DNA of 64,000 nt from Panacibacter ginsenosidivorans (GCF_007971225.1 NZ_CP042435.1:310001-374000); one strand, 5' to 3'. Positions 8,936-17,753 are shown, numbered from the stretch's first letter. Program-made: numbers and translations. The notes: a model not told the origin generated them from the letters alone.

Positions 8936-9618
8936 TGTCAACAGATAAAAATACAAAGCCGTTAATAAAAGTTGTGCTTGCAGATGATCATGAGATATTC
9001 AGGGATGGCATGAAACTGATGCTTTCAAAGTTCCCGGAAATTTCTTTGGCAGGTGATGCCTCTAATGGCAGGGAGTTAATAAAACTTGTTGATGCAATAC
9101 AGCCTGATATTGTTATTACCGATATTAAGATGCCGTTGATGGACGGTGTGGAAGCAACAAAATACATTATACAACATCACCCGGAGATTGGCGTGATTGC
9201 GCTCTCTATGTTTGATGAAATTTCGCTTATTGTAGAAATGCTGGAAGCAGGAGCATCTGGCTATCTTGTAAAAGACTGCGACAAAGCAGAGATAAAAGAA
9301 GCTATTGAAAGGGTTCATCAAAAGGAGCAATATTACTGCAGGCATACCGGCAATAAACTGATGCAGGTAATGGCGCGTAATGCAAAGAAGCAGGATAATA
9401 AATATTCTGCACTGCAATTATCAGAAAAAGAAAAAGAGATCATACAACTCATCTGCAAACAATACACCACCAAAGAAATAGGCGAGCAATTATTTATGAG
9501 CCCAAGAACCGTTGAAGGTTACCGTTTAAAAATTCTTGAAAAACTTGAAGCTAAGAATACAGTTGGCATTGTTATCGCCGCTATTAAATTTGGATTATAC
9601 ACACCCGAACAGGCCTAA
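8935..9618 (+). CDS. NarL/FixJ-type response regulator with LuxR HTH
   Basis: DNA-binding output of the preceding kinase. The receiver domain spans about residues 10-125, with acidic pocket DD at 17-18, phospho-acceptor Asp at 63 (VITDIKMP), Ser/Thr switch (ALSM) and Lys at LVKDC. The C-terminal LuxR-type helix-turn-helix is at about 160-220 (LSEKEKEIIQLICKQYTTKE, then SPRTVEGYRLKILEKL). Its start codon shares a base with the kinase stop codon. A dispersed element begins three bases after its stop. Confidence 0.93.
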   Translation: MSTDKNTKPLIKVVLADDHEIFRDGMKLMLSKFPEISLAGDASNGRELIKLVDAIQPDIVITDIKMPLMDGVEATKYIIQHHPEIGVIALSMFDEISLIVEMLEAGASGYLVKDCDKAEIKEAIERVHQKEQYYCRHTGNKLMQVMARNAKKQDNKYSALQLSEKEKEIIQLICKQYTTKEIGEQLFMSPRTVEGYRLKILEKLEAKNTVGIVIAAIKFGLYTPEQA

Positions 9619-9620
9619 TG

Positions 9621-9679
9621 TTTTTATGAACCCGGCAACAGTATAATTATGATGCTTTTCTTGCGTCGCACACTTGTAC
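9621..9679 (-). repeat. Dispersed intergenic element copy 4, arm of an inverted pair
   Basis: The minus-strand head is at 9661-9679, with a tail GCCGGGTTCATAAAAA (minus strand) at 9621-9636, three bases after the regulator stop codon. Together with copy 5 it forms a perfect 19-bp inverted repeat. Confidence 0.9.
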
Positions 9680-9690
9680 TGATAAACTTC

Positions 9691-9718
9691 TGTCGACAGT
9701 CGACCGTCAACTGTCGAC
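9691..9718. repeat. Heptamer GTCGAC array / 27-bp palindrome between two inverted elements
   Basis: Four 7-bp units read TGTCGAC, AGTCGAC, CGTCAAC, TGTCGAC. The same bases also form an imperfect palindrome at 9692-9718, with two 13-bp arms, one mismatch and a central C. It sits in the 52-bp gap between the facing heads of copies 4 and 5. Confidence 0.75.
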
Positions 9719-9731
9719 GGCTTTTCCAAAC

Positions 9732-9792
9732 GTACAAGTGTGCGACGCAACAACGTATAATAGCAGTAATATCGCCTGGTTCAAAAAAAATA
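9732..9792 (+). repeat. Dispersed intergenic element copy 5, arm of an inverted pair
   Basis: The head GTACAAGTGTGCGACGCAAC (9732-9751) leads to the tail GCCTGGTTCAAAAAAAAT, which stops nine bases before the 3' end of the convergent kinase gene. Confidence 0.9.
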
Positions 9793-9800
9793 TGTTCACA

Positions 9801-12800
9801 CTATTTTTTAAAAAATATTTTAAATGTAGTGCCCTTGCCTGCTTCACTTTCAACTTCTATTTTGCCACCGGATGCATTGATGATTTTTTTGATGAGAAAC
9901 AATCCCAAACCCTGGCCCTCTATATCATCATTAAGACGCCCATACATTTTGAAAATAGTATCAATTTTACTTTCATCCATTCCTATTCCATTATCTTTTA
10001 CCGTTAAAAGAATAAAATCATCCAATTCTTCTGTTCTTATCATTATTTCAGGAACGCGGCTGGGAGATCTAAATTTCAGCGCATTATTAATTAAGTTATA
10101 AACCACACTTCTGAAATTCTTCGTTGAAAACCTGATCTCAGCAACATTTAACTCTCTCCTGACCTGCGCATTTGTTGCAGTCACCTTATCCTGTATCGAT
10201 TCTATTATATCATCGATCATTTCATCTATATTGATCAATTCCTTTTCCTCTTTTGTATTTTCCAATTGACTGATCTTAGTAAGGTCTTTAATCACTGTTT
10301 TGAATTTATTCACCGCTGATGAAAGCATATTTAAATAGTCCACAACCTCTTCATCAAACAACGTTTTTTTATCCTCCAGCATATATATGATCTGTTCTAT
10401 ATTGGCAACGGGACCTAAAAGATCATGTGATGCAGTGTAAACAAAATTGTCAAGATCGGCGTTTATCAATGTTAAGCTTTTATTTTTTTCATCCAGTTCC
10501 TGCTGTATTATTTTTAATTCGGTAATGTCGTTAAAGGTAATGATGGCCCCATCTATTGTGTTATCTGCCTGCCTTATATATGGCATGGTCATAACCTGGT
10601 ACCACTTACCATTTGTAGCTTCAACTTCTCTTGTAATGACCCCCCCGCTTCTTACAACTTCTTTTACATCCTGTTCAATCGTTTCAAATTTAATATTGAT
10701 AGAAATATTACTTAAAGGCCGCCCTATATCCGTTTCAAGAAGATTAATATGTTTTGCAGCACCCGGAGAAAATTTCTTTAACAGCAGGTCTCTGCTTACA
10801 AATATTTGTCCGTTTATATTACTACGGAAATAGTTATTCAAATCATCATTAAGGTTACTCAGTTCTCTATTCCTTAAATCATATTCAGCATTAACGGTAT
10901 GCAGTTCTTCATTCACCGATTGCATTTCCTCGTTGGTGCTTTGCAGTTCCTCATTGGCAGAAAGTAATTCTTCATTAAAAGACTGCATGTTTTCATCAGA
11001 CGCCCTGAGCAACTCGTAAGTGGAAGCCAGCTTTTCTTTCGTTTCCTTTAACTCCTTCTCTATGTTAACCAGGTATTCACCGGCAAAAACTTTTTCATCA
11101 AATAACCGCTGGTTTTTCCCGCTTACACTCAATGACTCATTTTCTTTCAGCAGCACTAACCTTTCTTTTGAACCGTCTTCATGTATGGTTAAAGGCTTAA
11201 CGATCAGCGTAGCCGCGCTGGCGGATGAATTAATCATCACATTAATCTCCTTAACAACTATTGTTTCATTCCTTTTGTCTGCTTCAAGGGCTGCTGTGCT
11301 ATATGCAATAGCCAGTGTTTTTTGTAAGAGGTCAACGAGGTTATGATTAAACAATTTTTGTAGCAAGAGTTTACTTGTATCGCCAAAAGAACTGATAACC
11401 TGGTTATTTTCATCCACCCACAGCCCTGCATACCCCAGCGTTATCATTAGCTCTTTATCAAAAGCTTCAGGCAAGGCAGTTTTATTATTTTCCTTGGGAT
11501 CTTTTTGACCATGGGGGGAAGCAGATACCTTACGCTCAATAATTACAGGTGTAAGCGATTCAAAATTGAGCACCCGTTTTTTCTCAATGTTCTTGTATAT
11601 CTTCCACTTTTTATCTATCTCTTCAAAGGAAGAAGTGATTTCTGAAATATTTTCACTTGGCCCGAGAAACAAATAACCTCCGTTACACAATCCAAAATGC
11701 AGCAGGTGGAATATTTTTTTCTGCAGATCATGTTTCATATAGATGAGTAGGTTCCTGCAACTGATAATATCCATATTGCAATAGGGCGGATTCTTCACCA
11801 GGTCATGATGGGCGAAAATGAGCATCTTGCGGATGCCATCTTTTATTTTATAGCCATTGGCTTGTTTTGTAAAAAACATCTCAAGCCTTTCAGGAGATAA
11901 GTTCTTTATATTTCTTTCATTATAAACGCCTTTAGCTGCAAATTGAAGCGCATCGCTGTCAATATCTGTAGCAAATATTTTTACAGTGTTGTCTTTTTGC
12001 GTAGCTGTTAATTCTTCCTGTACAAGCATGGCAAGGGAATAGGCTTCTTCACCTGTAGCGCAGCCGGCTACCCAGATTTTTATTTCTTCTCCATTTGATT
12101 TGTCTTTAATGATTCCGGGGATCACTTTTGTTTTCAGGATCTCAAAAGCATCAGGATCCCTGAAAAAAGAAGTAACACTTATTAAAAAATCTTTGGCAAG
12201 TATTTGTAACTCTGCTTTATTGGTCTTTAATAGGCCAAAATAGCTTTCCATATTGCGATAGTTAAGAAGAGAAGCTCTTCTCCTGATCCTTCTAAAGATA
12301 GTAGTAGTTTTGTAATCAGAAAAGTCAACAGGTAACTGCTCTTTAATAAGATCTGTTATATTGCCCATTATTTTTTCTTCCTCTTCATTACTAAATTCTT
12401 CATCGGGCAATTTCGTTTTTTCTGCTACATATTGCTCTATTATATTGGGCATTTGTTCAGGCTCAACAACATAGTCAGCATTACCACTAGCAATAGCACT
12501 AATCGGCATTTCATTAAATTCTGCTGTTTTAGGATCACTCACTATCACCATGCCACCTCCATTTTTTATAGCTTCAATACCTTCTGTACCGTCAGACCCG
12601 GTACCCGAAAGAATAATACCGATGGCTTTATTGCCCCTCTCGTTTGCAAGAGAGTTAAAAAAAGTATTGATTGTACGATTGGGTATGCCTTTTACTTTAT
12701 CGGTCAGCAATAAACGGCCATCATCAATCGTCATGATATTTGTACTTGGAATAAGGTAAATATTATTGGACTCTACAAACATGTTGTTTTGCGCTTCAAC

Positions 12801-12980
12801 AACTTTCAGCTTTGTGTGTTTGGCAAGCAATGCGGCCATCATACTTTTATAATCTGCTGATAAGTGCTGGATAACAATGTATGAAACACCGTCCAAGGGA
12901 GTATGGTCGAAAAAAGAATTGATCTCCTGCAGCCCGCCTGCAGAGGCGCCGATGGCTATTATATATTGTTCATTTTTCAT
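9801..12980 (-). CDS. CheB-CheR-PAS-histidine kinase fusion protein
   Basis: A 1059-residue cytoplasmic signalling protein. CheB methylesterase domain about 1-190, with catalytic Ser13 (GASAGG), His39 and Asp130 (GTGSDG). CheR methyltransferase about 205-480 (TSFFRDPDAF, SAM-binding VAGCATGEEAYS). Coiled coil about 640-720 (repeated ELQSTNEEMQS). One or two PAS domains about 725-835. HisKA has His at 852 (YTASHDLLGPV). HATPase_c has NLINNALKF, DNGIGM and GQGLGLFLIKKI. No CheB-type N-terminal receiver is present. No chemoreceptors or flagellar genes are in the window, so methylation of receptors is unlikely to be its only role. The CheY-like regulator at 13241 is the likely partner (inference). 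Confidence 0.93.
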   Translation of the reverse strand: MKNEQYIIAIGASAGGLQEINSFFDHTPLDGVSYIVIQHLSADYKSMMAALLAKHTKLKVVEAQNNMFVESNNIYLIPSTNIMTIDDGRLLLTDKVKGIPNRTINTFFNSLANERGNKAIGIILSGTGSDGTEGIEAIKNGGGMVIVSDPKTAEFNEMPISAIASGNADYVVEPEQMPNIIEQYVAEKTKLPDEEFSNEEEEKIMGNITDLIKEQLPVDFSDYKTTTIFRRIRRRASLLNYRNMESYFGLLKTNKAELQILAKDFLISVTSFFRDPDAFEILKTKVIPGIIKDKSNGEEIKIWVAGCATGEEAYSLAMLVQEELTATQKDNTVKIFATDIDSDALQFAAKGVYNERNIKNLSPERLEMFFTKQANGYKIKDGIRKMLIFAHHDLVKNPPYCNMDIISCRNLLIYMKHDLQKKIFHLLHFGLCNGGYLFLGPSENISEITSSFEEIDKKWKIYKNIEKKRVLNFESLTPVIIERKVSASPHGQKDPKENNKTALPEAFDKELMITLGYAGLWVDENNQVISSFGDTSKLLLQKLFNHNLVDLLQKTLAIAYSTAALEADKRNETIVVKEINVMINSSASAATLIVKPLTIHEDGSKERLVLLKENESLSVSGKNQRLFDEKVFAGEYLVNIEKELKETKEKLASTYELLRASDENMQSFNEELLSANEELQSTNEEMQSVNEELHTVNAEYDLRNRELSNLNDDLNNYFRSNINGQIFVSRDLLLKKFSPGAAKHINLLETDIGRPLSNISINIKFETIEQDVKEVVRSGGVITREVEATNGKWYQVMTMPYIRQADNTIDGAIITFNDITELKIIQQELDEKNKSLTLINADLDNFVYTASHDLLGPVANIEQIIYMLEDKKTLFDEEVVDYLNMLSSAVNKFKTVIKDLTKISQLENTKEEKELINIDEMIDDIIESIQDKVTATNAQVRRELNVAEIRFSTKNFRSVVYNLINNALKFRSPSRVPEIMIRTEELDDFILLTVKDNGIGMDESKIDTIFKMYGRLNDDIEGQGLGLFLIKKIINASGGKIEVESEAGKGTTFKIFFKK

Positions 12981-13114
12981 TATGGGAAGTTCAAGATATG
13001 TTCAAAAAAATCGGTTTCAGAACAGGTTTAACTTGCATTAATCTTTAGCCAGGCTCGTGAATTATTAAATATAAGATGACGAATAGGGAAATATGCTGAT
13101 TAAAATCATCTTTT

Positions 13115-13156
13115 AGGTTAATAGGTATAAGACTTCGTCGCGTTGCACTCTTGTAC
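13115..13156 (-). repeat. Dispersed intergenic element copy 6 (rearranged head)
   Basis: The head, read on the minus strand (13137-13156), is GTACAAGAGTGCAACGCGAC: the two central bases that differ from consensus are exchanged (GCGACGCAAC becomes GCAACGCGAC). The tail is not clear. Confidence 0.7.
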
Positions 13157-13240
13157 TTTCTGTATGATTGAGCTGAAGTTTATATGTGTCAAGGCGGAAG
13201 TTTATAAAAGTTATTAACTAGTTATCTAATGCAGAGTTTT

Positions 13241-13636
13241 TTATTGCTGGCCGTTAACAGCGGTCTTATTATTTGCGAAAGCCATAGCATTTTTAAATAT
13301 TTTTAAAATAACCTCCGGATAGATTGGTTTGGTAATATAATCAAATGCTCCATGTTCTTTCAATTCCATTTCAATATTGGAATTAAGGTAACCTGTCATT
13401 ATGATCACAATTGTATCCGGGCTTATTTCTTTTACCTTAATTAATATATCAAGACCGTTTGAATCTCCGAGGTTATAGTCACACAAAACAATATCGAAGT
13501 GTTTTCGGGTGAAAAGCTGAATACCTTCTTTAGCAGTATATGCAGCATCTGCACAGAACCCAATTTTTAGAAGGACCCTGGTTAATAACTTACAGGTATC
13601 CGTATCATCATCTATTATTAAAACTTGCCGCCCCAT
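13241..13636 (-). CDS. Single-domain (CheY-like) response regulator
   Basis: A 131-residue stand-alone receiver. Acidic residues DDD are at 9-11, phospho-acceptor Asp53 is in VLCDYNLG, Thr of the switch is at IIMTGY, and the conserved Lys is in YITKPI. There is no output domain, so it either relays phosphate or acts by protein contact. It lies upstream of, and on the same strand as, the CheB-CheR-kinase fusion, with a 260-bp gap holding a degenerate dispersed element. Pairing with that kinase is inferred from position. Confidence 0.9.
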   Translation of the reverse strand: MGRQVLIIDDDTDTCKLLTRVLLKIGFCADAAYTAKEGIQLFTRKHFDIVLCDYNLGDSNGLDILIKVKEISPDTIVIIMTGYLNSNIEMELKEHGAFDYITKPIYPEVILKIFKNAMAFANNKTAVNGQQ

Positions 13637-13981
13637 AAATTATATGTGTTGAATTATTTAAAGGTAGTTCTTATTTCAGGCTTGCTTGTAATAAATATTC
13701 TTAGCATATAATGCCTGTTAATAAAGAAAATTGGAATGATAAATATGCCCAAATTTTTTTCTGATGAAGTAATCAGAAGTATTGGCAAGTATTTCCTAAA
13801 CAGAATATTAGGTGCATTAATTATATAAATGAAAATATTTTTGGAGTTTATAAAATGTAATTTATAAACCGGGGGGAACTAATTCCACATAGTACACTTA
13901 ATACTTTGCTTCTTTCCAGTTTTCAGGCATAAAATACTTATGGAACAATACTTGTTTTAATTATTGTAAAACAAGCTATTT
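13637..13981. other. 345-bp spacer between divergent genes
   Basis: AT-rich, without an ORF and without a copy of the dispersed element. The only structure seen is the inverted repeat at 13951-13975 next to the downstream start codon. Confidence 0.5.
13951..13975 (+). promoter_or_regulatory. Perfect 9-bp inverted repeat just before a start codon
   Basis: The arms CTTGTTTTA (13951-13959) and TAAAACAAG (13967-13975) are separated by 7 bases and end six bases before the ATG at 13982. It could be an operator or an mRNA hairpin masking the ribosome-binding region. No experimental basis exists for either. Confidence 0.45.
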
Positions 13982-14569
13982 ATGAAAAAAATTATTATTA
14001 CTGCATGTTCACTGCTTATTATGTCTGCAGCATTTACACAAACACAAAAAGGAAATGTATTGGTTGGTGCAGACCTTGCAGGTTTTGGTTTGAATTTCCA
14101 GGAAGGTAATACACAATTCAGTTTAAACCTGAACCCCAAAGCAGGATGGTTTATTAAAGACAATATGCTTTTAGGTGCTGAAGTAAATTTTGGTCTCAAC
14201 ACACAAAAGGGAGCTACTGCAACTAATTATGGCGTGGGTGCTTTTGCAAGAAAATATTTTGGCGCTGAAGCAACTAACCTTGCACGAACCACCAAATGGT
14301 TTGTAGAAGCAAATGCAGGTATCAATGGTACCAATCTTTCAGGAGATAATGTAGAAAAAACAAGCACTAACGGACTTGGTGTGGGAATTGGTCCCGGCCT
14401 CTCCTATTTTCTTAATCAGAATATTGCACTGGAAGCATTAGTAAAATATAACCTTACTGTAGGTTTTGGAAGTTCAACTACTAATAACAACATAGGTTTT
14501 GGCTTAGGGTTTCAGATCTATCTGCCAGGCAAACAGGTAAAGCAATTGGCTAAAGATCCCATGAAATAA
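13982..14569 (+). CDS. Outer-membrane beta-barrel protein
   Basis: A 195-residue protein with a signal peptide (about 1-20, cleaved near AFTQTQ) and alternating polar/aromatic strands typical of small Bacteroidota outer-membrane barrels. The phrases GLNFQEGNTQFSLNLNPKAGWFI and GFGLGFQIYLPG fit the strand pattern. A short charged tail (KQVKQLAKDPMK) follows the last strand, which is unusual because barrels normally end on an aromatic residue. No enzymatic motif is visible. The inverted repeat right before its start may control expression. Confidence 0.75.
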   Translation: MKKIIITACSLLIMSAAFTQTQKGNVLVGADLAGFGLNFQEGNTQFSLNLNPKAGWFIKDNMLLGAEVNFGLNTQKGATATNYGVGAFARKYFGAEATNLARTTKWFVEANAGINGTNLSGDNVEKTSTNGLGVGIGPGLSYFLNQNIALEALVKYNLTVGFGSSTTNNNIGFGLGFQIYLPGKQVKQLAKDPMK

Positions 14570-14611
14570 AAAATATTCCTGCAGCATCAAATGATGCGCA
14601 GTGTTTATACA

Positions 14612-14670
14612 GTACAAGAGTGCGACGCAACAGAAGCTGAAGATTTAACAGAAAGCCGGTTACAAAAAAT
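14612..14670 (+). repeat. Dispersed intergenic element copy 7
   Basis: The head GTACAAGAGTGCGACGCAAC (14612-14631) is followed by AGAAGCTGAAG and the tail GCCGGTTACAAAAAAT. It lies in the convergent gap. Confidence 0.9.
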
Positions 14671-14746
14671 TCCTACTTAAAATCTACACCGGCAGCGTTT
14701 TTGCTTTCAGTTTAGATGCATACTTTCAATTGCTTCGCACTTATTT

Positions 14747-15679
14747 TTATCTTTTGAAATCAAACAACGTGGCAGTGAACTCGCCACGTTCTCTTTTTTT
14801 AAACAAAGCAGCAAAGTCTCCTTTATACCGTAAAGTTTTTGGCACAAGCAACTCTCCCACTCTTGTCATTTCAACCTGCATGTTAACATCAAAATCGTAA
14901 ACACCAACTTTATAACTGAGTGCATAATTACGTGCAAGCACTTCAAATGTTTTATAATCGAACCATGTTGTCATTTCATCCATCACAATATCATCCCTGC
15001 CGAACATACCCAGATCTTCTTTTGGTTTTATGGTAAACACATAAGCAAAGCTGCCTTTATAATCAATGAAGTCAAGTTTGTAATCATACAGCTTGTGTGC
15101 ATCATCATCGTAGAGATCCAGTTTGTTACCAATGAATGGAATGCCTGGAATTTTCTTACCCGGATCGAAGAACAACATCTTTAATTGTTCTTTATGTTTT
15201 TCCATTCCTGATTTATTTCTAAGATCAAACTCATGGCCTGTAACAATATTTGTTTCACCGCATACTTTTCCTTTGGTAAGAAAAATTGATGCGTACATTT
15301 CTGCAGTAGTATAATTGTAATTGCCTTTCTTATCAAAATAATCACCGGTTGTTTGCTGGTTAATGATCTCCATGGTGCGGCAACTATCTTCTCTATGTTG
15401 CGTTGTTTTGCTGTCCCAGCTTGCTTTTACGCTACCACCTTTGTTAAGCATGCGTATATCGTTGTAAGAACTGAATTCGATAATGTGCAGGTTGCGGAAT
15501 GCCTTATAAAAAGTAGTATCGTTCTTAATGCGCTGTAAGATATTTTTATAATCAAGATTATTTTTTACAACAGCTTCGGGCAAAGTAATCTGCTGGTTAT
15601 CCCATATAACTGTAGTATCCTGTGCGTAGGTGTAAGTAAAAAAGGTTAGCGATATTAAAAGAGCGATGCAATATTTCAT
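14747..15679 (-). CDS. Conserved secreted protein of unknown function
   Basis: A 310-residue protein with a signal peptide ending near TYAQ (residue about 20). The mature part is rich in beta-strand-like segments and resembles the hypothetical secreted proteins common in this phylum, but I cannot assign a family or reaction. It starts with an ATGA overlap of four bases with the peptide deformylase stop, so the two are transcribed and probably translated together. The end of the protein (GEFTATLFDFKR) looks natural, with no sorting domain. Confidence 0.7.
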   Translation of the reverse strand: MKYCIALLISLTFFTYTYAQDTTVIWDNQQITLPEAVVKNNLDYKNILQRIKNDTTFYKAFRNLHIIEFSSYNDIRMLNKGGSVKASWDSKTTQHREDSCRTMEIINQQTTGDYFDKKGNYNYTTAEMYASIFLTKGKVCGETNIVTGHEFDLRNKSGMEKHKEQLKMLFFDPGKKIPGIPFIGNKLDLYDDDAHKLYDYKLDFIDYKGSFAYVFTIKPKEDLGMFGRDDIVMDEMTTWFDYKTFEVLARNYALSYKVGVYDFDVNMQVEMTRVGELLVPKTLRYKGDFAALFKKRERGEFTATLFDFKR

Positions 15680-16254
15680 TTAGGAAAAACCATTTTATAA
15701 TCCACTTTTATCTTGCCTTTGGAAATGTCATTTAATTTACCCTGCAGCATTTTTTTCTTTAATGGTTTCAGGTAATCAATAAATAATTTACCTTCTATAT
15801 GGTCATACTCATGTTGTATAATACGGGCTGTAATGCCATTGAATGTTTCTGTGTGCGGCTGAAAATTTTCATCAAGATATTCAATAGTCACTTCTTCAGG
15901 GCGCAAAATATCTTCGCGTATTTTAGGAATGCTTAGACAACCTTCATTATAACTCCAGTCATCACCGCCAAAATCTGCAATATGTGCATTAATGAAAACT
16001 TTCTTTACACCTGGCTCATCAGGGTATTGACCTTTATCATCTTCTTCCTGGTGCTCAAAGATCTGAGCACTGTCCATTACAAAAAGGCGGATATTCCTAT
16101 TAACCTGCGGTGCCGCCAAACCCACACCATTACTGGCATACATGGTTTCCCACATATCAGCTATCAATTTATCAAGTTGAGGATATTCCGGTTCTATATC
16201 CAACGCTTTCTTTCTTAAAACATCTGCTCCGTATGCAACAATGGGTAAAATCAT
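15676..16254 (-). CDS. def: Peptide deformylase
   Basis: Removes the N-formyl group from nascent proteins in the cytoplasm. All three family motifs are present: GVGLAAPQ (43-50), EGCLS (104-108, metal-binding Cys106) and QHEYDH (147-152, metal His148 and His152 with catalytic Glu149). The length (192 residues) is normal for the Bacteroidota enzyme. It overlaps the downstream secreted-protein gene by four bases and follows ruvX on the same strand with about 70 bp between. Confidence 0.97.
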   Translation of the reverse strand: MILPIVAYGADVLRKKALDIEPEYPQLDKLIADMWETMYASNGVGLAAPQVNRNIRLFVMDSAQIFEHQEEDDKGQYPDEPGVKKVFINAHIADFGGDDWSYNEGCLSIPKIREDILRPEEVTIEYLDENFQPHTETFNGITARIIQHEYDHIEGKLFIDYLKPLKKKMLQGKLNDISKGKIKVDYKMVFPK

Positions 16255-16323
16255 AAAACCTTCTAAATTAAAAATTGCCGCAAATATAATTCTTAGCTTG
16301 TTAATGGTTGAACAAAAAGCACA

Positions 16324-16737
16324 TTATACATGGCGGTTCAGGTATTCCTGCAGCATAATAGTGGCGGCAATTTCGTCTACATTCTTTTTATTTTGGCGGT
16401 CTTTTTTCTTCATTCCCATCTCGTGCATGGCCTGTACCGCCAATTTTGAAGTGTAACGTTCATCCACTGTTTGCACAGTCATAGTGGGGAATTCTTTATG
16501 TAGTTTTTTGATGAATGCCTGTACTAATGGCGTGGCATGCGTATCGCTTTCATCCCAGTTCTTGGGTTCACCTATAAGTATTAATTCCACAATTTCATCC
16601 TGGAAATATTTTTTAAGAAAAGGCATCAGGTCTTTTGTATCAACAGCAGTAAGGCCGCTTGCAATGATCTGTAATGGATCAGTTACAGCGAGGCCTGTTC
16701 TTTTTGCACCATAATCAATTGAAAGTATTCTTGCCAT
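16324..16737 (-). CDS. ruvX: Putative pre-16S rRNA nuclease / Holliday junction resolvase-like YqgF
   Basis: RNase H-fold protein implicated in 5'-end maturation of 16S rRNA. Start MARILSIDYGAKRTGLAVTD carries the first catalytic Asp (D7) and the family phrase. TVDERYTSKLA and the C-terminal KNVDEIAATIMLQEYL give the remaining acidic residues. The 137-residue length is typical. It lies upstream of def on the same strand, and a dispersed element separates it from the UbiA gene. Confidence 0.93.
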   Translation of the reverse strand: MARILSIDYGAKRTGLAVTDPLQIIASGLTAVDTKDLMPFLKKYFQDEIVELILIGEPKNWDESDTHATPLVQAFIKKLHKEFPTMTVQTVDERYTSKLAVQAMHEMGMKKKDRQNKKNVDEIAATIMLQEYLNRHV

Positions 16738-16753
16738 AAATTTTTATAAAAAT

Positions 16754-16812
16754 ATTTTTTTGAGCCCGGCTTATGAATATACATTTAACATCGTTGCGTC
16801 GCACTCTTGTAC
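16754..16812 (-). repeat. Dispersed intergenic element copy 8
   Basis: A nearly ideal copy. On the minus strand the head GTACAAGAGTGCGACGCAAC (16793-16812) leads to GATGTTAAATG and the tail GCCGGGCTCAAAAAAAT. The tail ends 16 bases before the ruvX start. Confidence 0.92.
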
Positions 16813-16833
16813 ACTTTATTCCTTACGCAACTT

Positions 16834-17748
16834 TTATAAAAGCAACAGATCAGCAATTACTAGTACACCAAATACCACACTGGCAATACCATTTGCCGTC
16901 ATGAAAGCAATATTTACACGACTAAGATCATTGGGTTTTACAATAGAATGCTGGTAAATGAGCATGCCGACAAATACTATTATTCCTGCCCAATACAACC
17001 AGCTAAAACCACCATATACGCCAGCAGCAATAACACATGCAGCGCTTAATACATGCAATAATTTTGAAACACGCAATGCTTTTGATTTACCAAGCATAGC
17101 AGGAATAGAATAGAGTTGTTGAGATTGATCAAACTCAATATCCTGCAAAGCATAAATGATATCAAAGCCACTAACCCAGCATATTACAGCTAATGAAAAC
17201 AAGATTGGCAAAACATCAAACCTGCCGGTAACAGCAAGATAAGCGCCTATTGGTGCTAATGATAAACCGAGACCTAACACTAAATGACAAAGTGGTGTAA
17301 AACGTTTTGTATAACTATAGAACAATACAACAAATAATGCAACAGGTGATAAATAAAAACAGATTTTATTTATAAAAAAAGTAGCGGTAATAAACAACAC
17401 GCAATTCAATATCACAAACCTTAGTGCACTGTTGGCAGAGATAATACCTTTTGGAATTTCACGAATAGCAGTACGTGGATTCTTTGCATCAAAACTTCTG
17501 TCTAAATAACGGTTGAAAGCCATAGCTGCACTGCGTGCTGTTATCATACAGATAAGAATTAAAATAAGTCTCCAGATTGCCCAATCAAAAGGAATTATAC
17601 TTAAGGGTTTTATAGCATAATCAATATATCGCATTGGAATTTGAGAATATGGTAATGCAATAAAAAATCCAATCATTGCAAAAGGCAATGCAAAAATGGT
17701 ATGACTAAATTTTACTAAACTCAAATAATTCTTTACTGTACTCATCAA
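16834..17748 (-). CDS. UbiA-family polyprenyltransferase (ubiA_other/MqnP-like)
   Basis: Integral membrane enzyme that attaches a polyprenyl chain to an aromatic acceptor. About eight to nine membrane helices carry the two Asp-rich motifs: NRYLDRSFD at 79-87 and DIIYALQDIEFD in the second half. The sequence resembles the UbiA-like branch associated with the futalosine menaquinone route (MqnP) in organisms lacking ubiquinone. That fits Bacteroidota, but the substrate is inferred. It overlaps nothing but lies only 5 bp after the methyltransferase stop, forming a pair with it. The start could be Met1 or Met2. Confidence 0.88.
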   Translation of the reverse strand: MMSTVKNYLSLVKFSHTIFALPFAMIGFFIALPYSQIPMRYIDYAIKPLSIIPFDWAIWRLILILICMITARSAAMAFNRYLDRSFDAKNPRTAIREIPKGIISANSALRFVILNCVLFITATFFINKICFYLSPVALFVVLFYSYTKRFTPLCHLVLGLGLSLAPIGAYLAVTGRFDVLPILFSLAVICWVSGFDIIYALQDIEFDQSQQLYSIPAMLGKSKALRVSKLLHVLSAACVIAAGVYGGFSWLYWAGIIVFVGMLIYQHSIVKPNDLSRVNIAFMTANGIASVVFGVLVIADLLLL

Positions 17749-17753
17749 TAATT

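Noticed and set aside
9649-10101. 150-codon plus-strand ORF opposite the end of the CheB-CheR kinase
   Set aside because: It begins inside two dispersed elements and then runs antisense to a well-supported kinase ATPase domain; no domain of its own.
14584-14597. GCATCA/TGATGC hairpin after the barrel gene as a terminator
   Set aside because: The stem is short with a two-base loop and no T-run follows.
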